In this document: positions 41,799 to 42,577 of the stretch, in pieces
Numbering within the stretch: position 1 is the stretch's first letter
Layout of the letters: each line of letters starts with the position of its first letter
The notes under the pieces: model-generated
Database searches by the model: none
Told to the model about the DNA's origin: nothing
Seen by the model: only the letters and a program-made list of their open reading frames with translations
NCBI GenBank assembly: GCA_032358255.1
Contig: JAULBX010026230.1
Span: forward strand, 8,275-50,851
Origin: Heterotrichella gracilis
Taxonomy: Eukaryota > Sar > Xanthophyceae > Tribonematales > Xanthonemataceae
Direction of reading: 5' to 3'
DNA length: 42,577 nt
Translations under genes and position numbers: made by a program

Positions 41799-42577
41799 TT
41801 CAATTGCTTGGGCAGCAACTTTGACGGAACGGTGGCCGCGTTTACCACCAAAACTCAGAGGGAAAGGCCTTTCACAGACTCGAGAAGAAGCATGGCATGC
41901 ATTTTTTGGTGTCCACTGACTAGAAGTAAACATTTATGATGCTGCACGCTCGCAGCTCCGCCGTTTGCATCCGTGCTGCACACACCTCCACTGCTGACCA
42001 CCGCCGCTCTGCAGCTACGACAGCGCGCGAATCCCTCCCACCTTTCATCCATGTGATACTCGGGTGCACTCCTGTATCACGTGTCTCGGCTGTGTCTCGC
42101 TTGTATTTGCGGACTTTTTTCTGCCTCGGTTGATTAAGCCGACGGTGTAAATGGCACCGTTCCGTGTGTAAACGATCATAGCGGACGACTGCATCGGTTG
42201 TTTCCCTATGACCTTATTTAACGCGAAACAACGTCGACGGCACAGAGCTCTGCTGTCTCTGTAGTCATAGTATTGTTGGGCACTCTGATTCTTACCCACG
42301 CCTTGTTATATTCACTGCAAGTGTGACTTTCGCTTGGCATGCATGCATGTGTGTCGCTTCACCACCTAGCAGCACTCACAGTGGCAACGCACTTGCCTTC
42401 ATCGCTTTTTGTCCTTGCTTGGGGTATGGCGATTTAATTTTATGTATCACCATTCCCTCGCCCTTCCCCCCTCCCCACCAAGCCCCCATAACCCACCCTC
42501 CCCACACCCGCATACACAATCCAAGCAGCAGTCACCCACCACAGCAAAGCACTGCCATCTTTGCTTATACTCTTGCT
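41799..42577. other. Upstream region of glycosyltransferase 2, no further gene seen
   Basis: This probably contains the promoter and 5' leader of the minus-strand glycosyltransferase (and a possible 45-codon extension to 41933). No other frame is convincing. The last 120 bases are CT-rich and run to the window edge. Confidence 0.5.

Overview
This is nuclear DNA of a eukaryote, most likely a unicellular green alga (Viridiplantae). Reasons: short GC-rich exons joined by GT-AG introns; a plastid-type phosphatidylglycerophosphate synthase with a basic leader; a plant WAT1/EamA-type transporter; a full ATG9; and many degenerate copies of the plant-type telomere motif TTTAGGG/CCCTAAA, almost all inside introns. 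The species cannot be named from the sequence. A 100-N assembly gap lies at 17500-17599.

Layout. 1-535: a higher-order tandem repeat running off the left edge. 1348-4533 (-): EamA/WAT1-like transporter, 5 exons. 5907-8975 (+) and 9995-12738 (+): a tandem pair of paralogous multi-pass membrane proteins of unknown family. 12739-15123: no gene, but a hairpin and short repeats. 15124-21461 (-): cyclic-nucleotide-gated-type cation channel, 13 exons, carrying the gap. 22096-24945 (+): alpha/alpha-toroid (six-hairpin-like) protein, divergent from the channel. 24946-27278: no supported gene. 27279-34218 (-): autophagy protein ATG9, 12 exons. 35038-37547 (+): PGP synthase, divergent from ATG9. 38082-39209 (-) and 40476-41798 (-): two paralogous type II membrane glycosyltransferases, one intronless and one with a single intron. 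All gene models were assembled by eye; in each multi-exon model the codon phases agree at every junction and the total length is a multiple of three.

The genes do not form one pathway. The striking feature is how the introns are built. In all seven multi-intron genes, introns carry 'echoes': diverged copies of the neighbouring exon end, including its splice site. Echoes of an exon 3' end lie in the following intron and echoes of an exon 5' start lie in the preceding one. Some are single, some are arrays with a period of about 90-190 bases. Most have decayed, but at 23302-23373 a 72-base in-frame, phase-symmetric echo with its own AG and GT differs from its parent exon at five sites, all synonymous, so it may be a functional cassette exon. 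Telomere-like motifs tend to be TTTAGGG (sense) after donors and CCCTAAA (sense) before acceptors, so intron ends could pair. Junction duplication as a route to intron growth and new exons, together with this motif polarity, is the best candidate here for something undescribed.
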